Assembly (NCBI GenBank): GCA_013290125.1
Contig: JABCYQ010000012.1
Coordinates: forward strand, 18,146 to 82,145
DNA length: 64,000 nt
Reading direction: 5' to 3'
Source of the DNA: Vulcanimicrobiota bacterium
GTDB taxonomy: Bacteria; Vulcanimicrobiota; Vulcanimicrobiia; Eremiobacterales; Eremiobacteraceae
The position numbers and the translations under genes are program-made. The notes beneath the pieces were generated by a model. The model ran no database searches and was not told where the DNA came from. It was given only the letters and a program-made list of their open reading frames with translations. Each line of letters opens with the position of its first letter. Within the stretch, counting starts at the first letter, position 1. Below, piece by piece: positions 46,739 to 55,372 of this stretch.

Positions 46739-47752
46739 ATGACGCCTACGCTTCGCTTTGAAACGCTGGTCATGCATCTGCGCCACACGTTCACGATCGC
46801 GCGCTCATCTGAAGACGTCGCGCAGACGCTCCTTCTGCACGTGAGCGCGGACGGCATCGATGCCGTCGGCGAATCCGCGCCGGTCGAGCGCTATGGCGAA
46901 AACGCCGAGCTCGTCGAACGCCAATTGCGTCAACTCGACCTTACCGGCTCAAACCTCTGGCATTTCGATGACGTGCTGGGCAGGATACCAGCGGATCAAC
47001 GCGGCGCGACGTGCGCCTTGGACCTCGCGCTGCACGATTGGGCCGGCAAGCGGCTTGGCATTCCGGTCTACGGCCTTCTCGGCTTGGATCCGGCGAAGGC
47101 GCTGCAGACGTCGTTCACGATCGGCATCGACGACGTCGACACCATGCTGAGCAAAACGCGCGAAGCGCTCCACATGCCGATCCTCAAAGTCAAAGTGGGC
47201 GCAGGCAACGAGGTCGCGGTGCTCGAGGCTATGCGCTCGGTCTATCGCGGCATCATCCGCGTGGATGCGAACGAAGCGTGGACGCCCGAAGAAGCGGTCA
47301 GTCACCTGCGCGAACTCAAACGATTCGACATCGAATTCTGCGAGCAGCCGGTCGCCGCGGGCAATCCCGCCGGCCTGCGCTACGTGCGCGAAAACGCAGG
47401 CGTGCCGATCATGGCCGATGAGGACTGCCGCACGCTCGAGGACCTCGCGCCGCTATTCGGTTGCGTCGACGCCATCAACATCAAACTGGTGAAGTGCGGC
47501 GGCATCCGTGAGGCCGTCAGGATGATCCACGCCGCGCGAGCGATGGGGATGAAGATCATGCTCGGTTGCATGATCGAATCGTCGATACTATGCACCGCGG
47601 CGGCACAGATATCGCCGCTGGTCGATTACGCCGACGTCGACGGCCCGCTGCTCGTAACCGATGACCCGTATGCAGGAGTGATCTACGACGGCGCGCAGCT
47701 GCGACTTCCCACCGCACCCGGGCTGGGGGTGCGACCGCGCAGAGCGGCGTAA
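46739..47752 (+). CDS. Enolase-superfamily dipeptide epimerase / DgcA-like racemase
   Basis: 337 residues. MR/MLE-type barrel: KxK motif ILKVKVG (K150, K152), metal ligands D176 (VDANEAW), E202 (CEQPV) and D227 (MADEDC), and the opposite lysine K249 in NIKLVKCGG. The C-terminal D-x-D specificity region reads DYADVDGPLLVTDDPY. This is the L-Ala-D/L-Glu epimerase group. The next gene encodes a DUF1611 protein, a pairing reported for the DgcN-DgcA route of D-glutamate breakdown, where DgcA racemises N-acetyl-D-glutamate. Either substrate is possible. Confidence 0.88.
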   Translation: MTPTLRFETLVMHLRHTFTIARSSEDVAQTLLLHVSADGIDAVGESAPVERYGENAELVERQLRQLDLTGSNLWHFDDVLGRIPADQRGATCALDLALHDWAGKRLGIPVYGLLGLDPAKALQTSFTIGIDDVDTMLSKTREALHMPILKVKVGAGNEVAVLEAMRSVYRGIIRVDANEAWTPEEAVSHLRELKRFDIEFCEQPVAAGNPAGLRYVRENAGVPIMADEDCRTLEDLAPLFGCVDAINIKLVKCGGIREAVRMIHAARAMGMKIMLGCMIESSILCTAAAQISPLVDYADVDGPLLVTDDPYAGVIYDGAQLRLPTAPGLGVRPRRAA

Positions 47753-47760
47753 ATCAAGCC

Positions 47761-48831
47761 ATGCCGACGCACCGGCGCTACGCGGTCCTCACCGAAGGCT
47801 TCATCGCCGATCGTCACGCGAAGACAGCGTTCGGCGTGATGCGCTACGGTCGCGACAAGGTCGTCGCCGTCATCGATTCGACCGCCGCAGGCAGCCACGT
47901 AGACGACCTTCATCCGCACGTTCGATGCAGCGCACCAATCGTTTCAAGCGTGGCCGACGCGCTTTCGTTTCAGCCGACGTCGCTGCTCATCGGCGTCGCG
48001 AATGCGGGCGGCTTCTTGCCGCCGGCATTTCGCGCGCGGGTTCTCGACGCCATCGACGCGCGTCTGGAGATCGTGAGCGGCCTGCACGAATTTCTCGCAG
48101 ATGATCCGGAATTCTCCGGCCGCGCGAAGTTATCAGGCGCGCAATTCTGGGATGTCCGCCGGCCGCCGGAGCCGATCCCGATATTCTCCGGTGCGGCATA
48201 CCGCGTTCCGCAAGTCGTCGTGCTCGCAGTGGGAAGCGATTGCGCGATCGGCAAGATGTCCGTGATGTTGGAACTGGAACGCGCAGGGCGAGCGGCGGGG
48301 GCGCGGCCGGAGTTCGTGGCGACCGGCCAGACCGGGATCATGATCGCCGGTTCGGGCATCGCAGTCGATCGCGTGATATCCGATTTCGTCACCGGGGCCG
48401 CGGAACAGCTGGTCACAAACGTTGCGACCGACACCGACATCACGCTTGTGGAAGGTCAGGGTGCCCTGCATCATCCTGCGTATGGGCCGGTGACGCTCGG
48501 ACTCATGTACGGGTCCGCCCCGGACCTGCTCGTGCTCTGCCACCGCGCGGGCCAACAGTCGATCGAGGATTTCGACGTGCCGATCCCAGCGCTGCGCGAT
48601 CTCGCGCGCGATCACGAGCAGCTGCTCGCTCGCGTGAAGCCGGCGCGCTGTGTCGCGATCGCGCTCAACACGTCGGATTTGAACGAGCAAGATGCGCTCG
48701 AGGCGATCGCCGCGGCGGAACTCGACACCGGGCTGCCTGCAGACGACGTGGTGCGCAACGGCGCCGACAAGCTTTGGAACGCCATCTCGCGCGCTGCAGA
48801 GGAGACTGCCAAACGGCAGCGCGCGTCGTGA
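47761..48831 (+). CDS. DUF1611 protein, possible D-glutamate N-acetyltransferase (DgcN-like)
   Basis: 356 residues. The N-terminal Rossmann-like domain (about 1-140, KTAFGVMRYGRDKVVAVID, SLLIGVANAGGFLPPAFR) is followed by a P-loop-like domain (VLAVGSDCAIGKMSVMLELE, FVATGQTGIMIAGSG, VEGQGALHHPAYGPVTLGL). This is the DUF1611 layout. DgcN proteins of this family N-acetylate D-glutamate and are encoded beside a dipeptide-epimerase homologue, as here (8-base gap). Function by homology and context only. Confidence 0.8.
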   Translation: MPTHRRYAVLTEGFIADRHAKTAFGVMRYGRDKVVAVIDSTAAGSHVDDLHPHVRCSAPIVSSVADALSFQPTSLLIGVANAGGFLPPAFRARVLDAIDARLEIVSGLHEFLADDPEFSGRAKLSGAQFWDVRRPPEPIPIFSGAAYRVPQVVVLAVGSDCAIGKMSVMLELERAGRAAGARPEFVATGQTGIMIAGSGIAVDRVISDFVTGAAEQLVTNVATDTDITLVEGQGALHHPAYGPVTLGLMYGSAPDLLVLCHRAGQQSIEDFDVPIPALRDLARDHEQLLARVKPARCVAIALNTSDLNEQDALEAIAAAELDTGLPADDVVRNGADKLWNAISRAAEETAKRQRAS

Positions 48832-50462
48832 TGCGTCGCGTCGTGATGCGCCGCATCGCACTGCTCGCCGCAGCGACAGCGCTCGTGTCGTGCAGCAAGA
48901 TCGACACGACCACTGCAAGCGTCGGGCCGCGAACCGCCAACCCTTGGACGATCCACGGCACGCTGCGCTTGAGCGAGGCGGAAGAGCCGAATTCGCTCAT
49001 CCGCATGTTCTCCAATCAGGCGTCGGCAGACGACGTCACGGCGCTGCTCTTCGAGCCCTTCTTCCGCTTCGACGATCACGAGCGGCCCGTTCCCTCGCTC
49101 GTCACCGTCGTGCCGACGCAGCAGAACGGGTTGATCAGCGGCGATGGACTGCGCATCACGTTCAAACTGCGGCCCGGCGTCGTCTGGTCAGACGGCGTGC
49201 CCGTGACGGCGGATGACGTGATCTTCACGTGGCACGCGATCGTCGACGGACGCAATCCCGTCGTCTATACGCAGGGCTACGATCAGATCCAGACCATCGA
49301 ACGCGACAACGCGCACCAAGTGACGTTCGTTTTGAAGAAGCCGCTTGCTGCATCGGTCTACCTCTTCTCCGCCGGCACGTTCACGCCGTTGCCGCAACAT
49401 CTCTTGGCCAAGTACGCCACGCTCAACAACATCGGCTACGACCGCGCGCCGATCGGCGATGGACCTTTTGTGCTCAAACAGTGGGTGTCTGGACAGGACA
49501 TCGTCTTCGGTGCCAACCCGCGTTACTGGCGCGGCAAGCCGAAGCTCGACACCATCGACATCAAGATCATCCCCAACGTCAACACGCTCTTCACGACGTT
49601 GAAGTCGCACGACATCGACGTGGTGGACGGCGTCACGAAATCGCTCGTGCCGCAATTGAGCACGGTCGCCGGTATCCGTGTCTCCGCGATCATGCAAGCG
49701 AACTACCGTCATCTCGATTTCAACTGCAAGAGTCCGATCCTCTCGGATGTCGCAGTGCGCCGCGCCATCGTGCGGGCGATCGACGTGAACCGGCTCATCA
49801 GGGCCGTGTACGGTGGATTGGGGGTTCGCGCAGTCACCGACATCCCGCCGTTCTCGTGGGCCGCGAACGGTTTGAAGCCTGCGCCGTTTGATCCGGCTGC
49901 GGCGGCGCAGATATTGGACGCCGCTGGCTGGCGCGTCGCGGCCGATGGGATTCGCGCCAAGAACGGCGTGCGGATGGCGCTGACGATCTCGACGGCGACG
50001 AGCAACCTTTTGAATCAGGACGCCGAAGCGCTCATCGCTGCGGAACTCAAGGCGGTCGGCATCGAGCTCGATACGAAGAACTACGAAGGTGCGGTTTTGT
50101 TCGCGCCGGACGGACCGCTCTACGGCGGCCACTACGATATGGCGTTGATCCTGAACACAGAAGGCACCGATCCTGACGACATCGCCGGATTCGGCTGCGA
50201 CTACTGGCCGCACCACGGCTCGAATACGAACTTCTATTGCAATCCGGCCGTTGACGGCTATCTGAAAGATGCGCAGGTGAGCTACGATCACGCGCGCCGG
50301 CGCGCGGACTACGAAGCCGCCTGGAAGATCATGCTCGATGAGGCGCCTCTGCTGATGATCTATTGGGATCAAAACGTGATCGCGTACAACTCGGATCTAC
50401 GAGGCTTCAAACCGGCGCCCGTCATCACGGATTATTGGAACGCCTGGGAGTGGCAGATCTGA
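48831..50462 (+). CDS. Peptide/oligopeptide ABC transporter substrate-binding lipoprotein (SBP family 5)
   Basis: About 543 residues. It has a lipoprotein signal with lipobox LVSC (RRIALLAAATALVSCSKID). SBP_bac_5 hallmarks follow: TFKLRPGVVWSDGVPVTADD, APIGDGPFVLKQWVSGQDI, FNCKSPILSDVAVRRAIVRA and the C-terminal YWDQNVIAYNSDLRGFKPAP. It should capture peptides at the membrane; no permease or ATPase gene is adjacent, so it may serve a transporter elsewhere. The start is ATG at 48831 (overlapping the DUF1611 stop) or ATG at 48846. The large open frame extending upstream is a shadow of the DUF1611 gene. Confidence 0.9.
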   Translation: MRRVVMRRIALLAAATALVSCSKIDTTTASVGPRTANPWTIHGTLRLSEAEEPNSLIRMFSNQASADDVTALLFEPFFRFDDHERPVPSLVTVVPTQQNGLISGDGLRITFKLRPGVVWSDGVPVTADDVIFTWHAIVDGRNPVVYTQGYDQIQTIERDNAHQVTFVLKKPLAASVYLFSAGTFTPLPQHLLAKYATLNNIGYDRAPIGDGPFVLKQWVSGQDIVFGANPRYWRGKPKLDTIDIKIIPNVNTLFTTLKSHDIDVVDGVTKSLVPQLSTVAGIRVSAIMQANYRHLDFNCKSPILSDVAVRRAIVRAIDVNRLIRAVYGGLGVRAVTDIPPFSWAANGLKPAPFDPAAAAQILDAAGWRVAADGIRAKNGVRMALTISTATSNLLNQDAEALIAAELKAVGIELDTKNYEGAVLFAPDGPLYGGHYDMALILNTEGTDPDDIAGFGCDYWPHHGSNTNFYCNPAVDGYLKDAQVSYDHARRRADYEAAWKIMLDEAPLLMIYWDQNVIAYNSDLRGFKPAPVITDYWNAWEWQI

Positions 50463-51478
50463 CCGCGGCTTGCATCGTCGCCGCCGCGGTGTTCGTGATG
50501 CGCTTCCCAGAACCGGTGCGGCGCGACTACGAATCCGCCATCCACTTAGTGCCGTCGGGATTCACCTCGGCGATAGCCTCGTGGAATATCGACTCGCCGG
50601 CGACCGCTTGGGTCGATGTCGGTATGCGCGCGCGCATCGGTCAGCGTTGGACAGCGTGGTTCGATATGGGTGAGTGGAGTCCGGACCTGAACGGCGGCCA
50701 CCGGCGATCGCGTAACGGCCAACACGATGCCGACGGCAGAGTCGACACCGACACGCTCGTGCTGTCGCGAGTCGCGCATGCTCTGCAGTTGCGCGTGACC
50801 ATCCATCCTTCGCCCGGCGGCGAAACGCCCTCGTTGCGGCTGCTCGCTGTGACCACAGATCTTGAGGCGAGCAAGCCGAGCTCGTCGGAAGGCGCGGCGA
50901 CGCGGTCGACTGCGTGGGGTATGGACTTGTCCGTGCCGGAGCGCACGCAACGCATCGGTTCCGAAGGCGGCCGCTATGGCGGCGGCGGAGATTCGTGGTG
51001 CAGCCCGGCGAGCATCTCAATGGTGATGGCGTACTGGGCGCAAAAGACGGGGAACGCGCAGTGGGATATCGATGTGGCCGATGCTGCGGCTGGCACGTTC
51101 GATCCGGTCTATGACGGCTGCGGCAACTGGCCGTTCAACGTCGCGTTCGCGTCGCAGCACGGGCTCGAAGGCTGGGTCGCACGCCTGCCTTCACTTAACG
51201 AGCTCGAACGATACATCGCTGACGGCGTCCCCGTCGTCGCGAGCATTCGCGTCGGCTCCGGCGACCTCGATGGCGCACCGTATCCAAAAACCGCGGGCCA
51301 CTTGCTCGTCGTGCGCGGGTTCACGAGCAGAGGCGATGTGATCGTCAACGATCCGTATGCCCGGCCGGGTTCGATCCGGCGCATCTATCACCGCGCGCAG
51401 TTCGAGCACGTCTGGCAGACCGGATCGCACGGCGCTGTCTATCTGATCGCGCCAACCGGACGCCTGCCTGCCTCGTAG
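50450..51478 (+). CDS. Exported C39-like cysteine peptidase
   Basis: About 342 residues. The N-terminal hydrophobic segment (LTAACIVAAAVFVM) is probably a signal anchor. A beta-rich region (about 30-140) precedes the C-terminal papain-like C39 domain: C184 in GGDSWCSPASISMVMAYW, H284 in TAGHLLVVRGF and N300-D301 in VIVNDPYA. The start is GTG at 50450, overlapping the lipoprotein gene by 13 bases; earlier codons are antigenic shadow of that gene. Directly behind a peptide-binding protein, it may trim peptides outside the inner membrane. Confidence 0.85.
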   Translation: MADLTAACIVAAAVFVMRFPEPVRRDYESAIHLVPSGFTSAIASWNIDSPATAWVDVGMRARIGQRWTAWFDMGEWSPDLNGGHRRSRNGQHDADGRVDTDTLVLSRVAHALQLRVTIHPSPGGETPSLRLLAVTTDLEASKPSSSEGAATRSTAWGMDLSVPERTQRIGSEGGRYGGGGDSWCSPASISMVMAYWAQKTGNAQWDIDVADAAAGTFDPVYDGCGNWPFNVAFASQHGLEGWVARLPSLNELERYIADGVPVVASIRVGSGDLDGAPYPKTAGHLLVVRGFTSRGDVIVNDPYARPGSIRRIYHRAQFEHVWQTGSHGAVYLIAPTGRLPAS

Positions 51479-51596
51479 GCCGTCGGCCGAGTCGGACTAA
51501 CGTTAGGGCCTAAATCGCCTACCGCCGCCAATGGCATGATGCTACGATGGAGCCTCTTCCTTGGGCGAATTTTTGTTGGGAGTTTGTAGTATTCAT

Positions 51597-52637
51597 ATGA
51601 AGATGACAGTACGAATCGTGTCAGTCGCTTGCGTCGCGCTTGCGCTTGCGGCATGTTCGGGCAAATCGGTCCTTCCTGCCGGCGGGCAAGGTGGAGCGAG
51701 CAGCTACTTCTCGCGGCCAGGCGTGCACGGTGCGGGTCCCTCGTTCACGTCGGTTATCACGGACTTTTCGGTCGCGCAGAAAAATAGTGCGCCGGCCGGA
51801 ATCGTCCTCGGACCAGACGGCAATATCTGGTTTGCCGAACATAACAAGAGCTCGATCATCCGTATGGACCCGACGACGCACAAAGGCGCGCGGCTCGTCA
51901 TCGGAACCAAAGATTCGTCACCGAGCCAGCTCGTTTTCGATTCAAGCGGTAATCTTTGGTTGACGGAATCGCTCGGCAACAAGATCGGCGAGATCACCTC
52001 TTCTGGGTTCATCGAGTACCCGCTGCCGACGCTGAAGTCGGACCCCACCGGAATCACGGTCGGTCCCGACGGCAACATCTGGTTTACGGAATTCGACAAC
52101 GATCGCGTCGCGTCGATCACACCCACAGGCACGATAACGGAGTACCACATTCCAACGGCGCACAGCCATCCCGCGAGTATCACGGTCGGGTCGGACGGAG
52201 CGCTGTGGTTCAGCGAAAACGCGTCAGGCAAAGTCGGCCGAGTGACGACCACCGGCTTTTTCACTGAGTATGAGCTTCCCGACGGAAGCAGACCGGATGG
52301 AATAGCCTTGGGTGCTGACGGCAATATTTGGGTCGCCGACGGCTTCATGAGCTTTATCTCACAAGTGACGACGGGTGGTGTGGTCACGAACTACAGCACG
52401 CCGACCGCGGCTGCGGATCCCGTTGGGATCACGGCCGGCCCGAGCGGTTCGAATGTCCTCTGGTTCACGGAGGCGGGGGCCAACAACATCGCCATGATCA
52501 CCACCGGCGGCGTCATCACGGAATTTCCGGTTCCGACGGCGTCGAGCGGTGTCTATCGCATCTGCGTCGGACCGAGCAATACGCTCTGGTTCACGGAGCA
52601 AGCGGCGAACAAGATCGGCATCGAATCAGGCAGCTAG
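51597..52637 (+). CDS. Vgb-like (virginiamycin B lyase-type) beta-propeller lipoprotein
   Basis: About 346 residues. The lipoprotein signal (RIVSVACVALALAACSGKS, lipobox LAAC) is followed by six to seven propeller blades of about 42 residues, each with GPDGNIWF.E, a GKI/GRVT turn and TEY.LPT, for example GPDGNIWFTEFDNDRVASIT and GPSNTLWFTEQAANKIG. True Vgb lyases keep a catalytic His/Glu set that I could not confirm, and they are cytoplasmic; a lipid-anchored propeller is more likely a binding protein. It is preceded by a 118-base gap without a clear promoter. Confidence 0.82.
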   Translation: MKMTVRIVSVACVALALAACSGKSVLPAGGQGGASSYFSRPGVHGAGPSFTSVITDFSVAQKNSAPAGIVLGPDGNIWFAEHNKSSIIRMDPTTHKGARLVIGTKDSSPSQLVFDSSGNLWLTESLGNKIGEITSSGFIEYPLPTLKSDPTGITVGPDGNIWFTEFDNDRVASITPTGTITEYHIPTAHSHPASITVGSDGALWFSENASGKVGRVTTTGFFTEYELPDGSRPDGIALGADGNIWVADGFMSFISQVTTGGVVTNYSTPTAAADPVGITAGPSGSNVLWFTEAGANNIAMITTGGVITEFPVPTASSGVYRICVGPSNTLWFTEQAANKIGIESGS

Positions 52638-52640
52638 CCC

Positions 52641-52705
52641 GAAGGGGCCGATTTTATATCGGCCCAGGCAAACGCAACGGGGGCCGACATAAAGTCGGCC
52701 CCTTC
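52641..52705. repeat. Dispersed double-palindrome element between convergent Vgb-like and DehI-like genes
   Basis: GAAGGGGCCGAT-TTTAT-ATCGGCCC, an 18-base spacer, then GGGCCGAC-ATAAA-GTCGGCCCCTTC. The first stem carries a paired change (GAT/ATC) relative to other copies. It fills almost the whole gap between the two stop codons. Confidence 0.85.
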
Positions 52706-52706
52706 T

Positions 52707-53558
52707 TTATCCGGCCCCGAGGCCTTTGCGTGCGATGGCCGTGTCGATGATCAACCCGGGCAATGACTCGCAGAAGACGCGGTTCGTCTGCGTGATCTGC
52801 TCACGCTCAGGCGCTTGCAAGCCCAGATCCGACAGCAGATCCGCGCTCAGCGCAAGTCTATAGGGCAATTCGCCGGCGGCAGCGCGGCCCTGCGCACGCA
52901 ATCTATCCCGAATCTCCGCTCGGCGCGGGTCGGCATACGTCGGCTTGCAATCCCGCCACCAGATCTCTAGCCAATCCGGCGACGTGGCGATCGCCCGATG
53001 CTCGGCGTCGATCCAAGCAATATCCGCCGTGGCTTTCATGTCTTCGAATATCGAGCGGACGCGTAACGGCGCTTCGCGCTCGTTTGAAAACGCGACTGAG
53101 ACCGTCCGATGGTCGTAGCCGATATCGTACGACGCGCCGGGTTTCCGCGGACCCGTATTGCCGAGCCCGCCGATAACGCCGTTCGCCAAAGCGCCGTCCA
53201 CGGCGCTAGCGATGATCAGCAGTTTCGGATTGAGATGGTGATAGAGCTCAACGAGATCGCGCATGCGCGCGACCTCGCGCGCGGAGTGGCGGATCGAGAG
53301 GGCGCTCGCGTGGTCTGTCACCGGCCACACGGAAATCGAGTCGACGGCGGCGTTGGAGATGATCTGCGAACGCTCGAGGAACGAAGCGGCGAGGAGGCTC
53401 GGCCGCAGCCTGCGCCACAAGGCATCGAGAAAGCGCGGCCACGCGGCGTAGGCCTGGAATAGACTCGCGACCACCGGCACGCGCAGTGAATGTTTGAGAT
53501 CGCGATAGACTTCTATGGCGCGTTCGTCTTCGGCTTCTGTCTCCTGTACGAGGCGCAC
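52707..53558 (-). CDS. DehI-like (halocarboxylic acid dehalogenase family) helical protein
   Basis: 283 residues, mostly helical, with two related halves. VYRDLKHSLRVPVVASLFQAYAAWPRFLDALWRRLRPSL (seen in parts: VYRDLKHSLRVPVV and AAWPRFLDALWRRLRP) and AWIDAEHRAIATSPDWLEIWWRDCKPTY resemble the DehI family, whose founder removes halogen from 2-haloacids. Many relatives are non-dehalogenase proteins of unknown role. The start is GTG at 53558, 2 bases after the aspS stop, so it is probably co-expressed with aspS. Confidence 0.6.
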   Translation of the reverse strand: MRLVQETEAEDERAIEVYRDLKHSLRVPVVASLFQAYAAWPRFLDALWRRLRPSLLAASFLERSQIISNAAVDSISVWPVTDHASALSIRHSAREVARMRDLVELYHHLNPKLLIIASAVDGALANGVIGGLGNTGPRKPGASYDIGYDHRTVSVAFSNEREAPLRVRSIFEDMKATADIAWIDAEHRAIATSPDWLEIWWRDCKPTYADPRRAEIRDRLRAQGRAAAGELPYRLALSADLLSDLGLQAPEREQITQTNRVFCESLPGLIIDTAIARKGLGAG

Positions 53559-53560
53559 CG

Positions 53561-55372
53561 TCAGACCTTCGCCTTCGGCGCTGCGTCGCTTCGCGGCGCA
53601 TCGACCCGCAGCGATAGCTCGCGCAGCAGTTCCGGCGGCACGGGCGCCGGCGCCTCGATCATCAAGTCTTGGAATCGCTGATTTTTCGGGAATGCGATGA
53701 CCTCGCGGATGGAATCGGCGCCGACCATCATCTGGATGAGCCGGTCGACGCCTGGTGCGATGCCGCCGTGCGGCGGCGCCCCATAGGCGAAGGCGTCGAG
53801 CAGAAAGCCGAAGCGGTCGTGCACTTGTTCATCCGTATAACCGAGTATGCGGAAGACGCGGCGCTGGAGTTCGGGATCGTGGATTCTGATCGAACCGCTT
53901 CCGATCTCCGACCCGTTGAGCACGACGTCGTAATGTTGCGCGCGGACAGTAAGCGGGTCGCCGTCGAGAGCTTCGAGTCCGGGCGCTGGTGCGGTGAACG
54001 GGTGATGCATGGACGTGATGGCACCGGTTTCGGCGTCGCGTTCGAATAGCGGGAAGTCGAGCACCCAGCAGAATTCGAAGCGCTTCGGGTCGCGCAAGCC
54101 TTTGGCCGCGCCCACATGCAGCCGCAGCTGCCCGGCCACCGATTGCGCCGCGACCAGATCATCGGCCACGAGCAGCACCGCATCACCGGGCTTCGCGTTT
54201 CCGATGCGCGTCAGAGAATCGAGCATTTGCGGCGTAAGCGCGCTCTTCGGCAGCGACGAGCGCGGACCGTCATCTGCAAACGCGATCCAAGCCAGACCCT
54301 TTGCCCCTAGGCCGAGCGCGCTTTCGACGAGCGCGTCGAACTCGCGGCGCGAGCGCGCCGCGCCGCCAGGATCGACGAACCCGATGATCCGCTTTCCGGC
54401 CGCGATCGCCGAAGCGAATATCTTGAACTCCGTGCCCTCGAATGCCGCGCCATAGTCGGCAAGCTCAAGGCCGAAGCGCAGATCCGGTTTGTCCACGCCG
54501 TACTTGGCCATCGCGTCGGCGTACGTCAAACGAGGAAACGGCGTTGCGATCTGCACGTCGAGCGCCTCGTCGAAAACTCGCGCCAACATGCCCTCGACGA
54601 GCTCGATCACCTGATCCTGCGTCGGGAACGCCATTTCGATATCGATCTGCGTGAACTCCGGCTGCCGGTCGGCCCGCGATGCTTCGTCGCGGAAGCAGCG
54701 CGCGATCTGGAAGTAGCGGTGAAATCCTGCGACCATGAGGATCTGCTTGAACAGCTGCGGCGATTGCGGAAGTGCGTAGAATTCGCCCGGATGCAGTCGG
54801 CTCGGCACGAGAAAGTCGCGCGCGCCTTCCGGCGTCTGCTTGATGAGCATCGGCGTCTCGATCTCGAGGAACCCGCGTTCGTCCAGATAATCGCGGACGG
54901 TCTTTACCGCGCGATGGCGCAATGCGATGTTGCGCTGCATGTGCGGGCGCCGCAGGTCGAGATAGCGGTACCTCATCCGCAGCGTCTCGTCCACGTCGCC
55001 GTCGCCGTGGATCGGAAAAGGCGGTGTGAGCGACCGGTTGAGGACGAGCGCCTGCATGGCCGCAAGCTCGATCTCGCCTGTCGCTATCTTCTGGTTCTCC
55101 GTCCCGGCCGGCCGGCGCCGCACGCGCCCTTCCACGCGGATGACATCCTCCGACCGCAGCGTTTTCGCGAGCGCTGCCGCTTCAGGTGCGATACTGGGAT
55201 CGAAAACCGTCTGCGTCACGCCGAAGCGGTCGCGTACGTCTATGAAGATCAGGTCGCCGTGGTCGCGCGCGCTATTGACCCATCCCTGGACCATCGCGGT
55301 GCGCCCGTCGTGTGCAGCGGTCAGGTCGCCGCACGTGATGTGCAGCGTCGTGCTTGTCGTGTTTTCGGTCAA
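53561..55372 (-). CDS. aspS: Aspartate--tRNA ligase, bacterial type
   Basis: 603 residues. The anticodon-binding OB domain (1-110, VQGWVNSARDHGDLIFIDVR) is followed by a class IIb core with motif 2 RCFRDEASRADRQPEFTQID and motif 3 GGIAPGVDRLIQMMVG. The bacterial GAD insertion domain (about 310-420) is present. Length and insertion mark the bacterial, not archaeal, form. The start is TTG at 55372, overlapping the glycosyltransferase stop (TTGA). Confidence 0.96.
   Translation of the reverse strand: MTENTTSTTLHITCGDLTAAHDGRTAMVQGWVNSARDHGDLIFIDVRDRFGVTQTVFDPSIAPEAAALAKTLRSEDVIRVEGRVRRRPAGTENQKIATGEIELAAMQALVLNRSLTPPFPIHGDGDVDETLRMRYRYLDLRRPHMQRNIALRHRAVKTVRDYLDERGFLEIETPMLIKQTPEGARDFLVPSRLHPGEFYALPQSPQLFKQILMVAGFHRYFQIARCFRDEASRADRQPEFTQIDIEMAFPTQDQVIELVEGMLARVFDEALDVQIATPFPRLTYADAMAKYGVDKPDLRFGLELADYGAAFEGTEFKIFASAIAAGKRIIGFVDPGGAARSRREFDALVESALGLGAKGLAWIAFADDGPRSSLPKSALTPQMLDSLTRIGNAKPGDAVLLVADDLVAAQSVAGQLRLHVGAAKGLRDPKRFEFCWVLDFPLFERDAETGAITSMHHPFTAPAPGLEALDGDPLTVRAQHYDVVLNGSEIGSGSIRIHDPELQRRVFRILGYTDEQVHDRFGFLLDAFAYGAPPHGGIAPGVDRLIQMMVGADSIREVIAFPKNQRFQDLMIEAPAPVPPELLRELSLRVDAPRSDAAPKAKV

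Noticed and set aside
48240..48830. N-terminal extension of the peptide-binding protein to 740 residues
   Set aside because: The extra codons are a shadow of the DUF1611 gene; the lipoprotein signal begins at 48831/48846.
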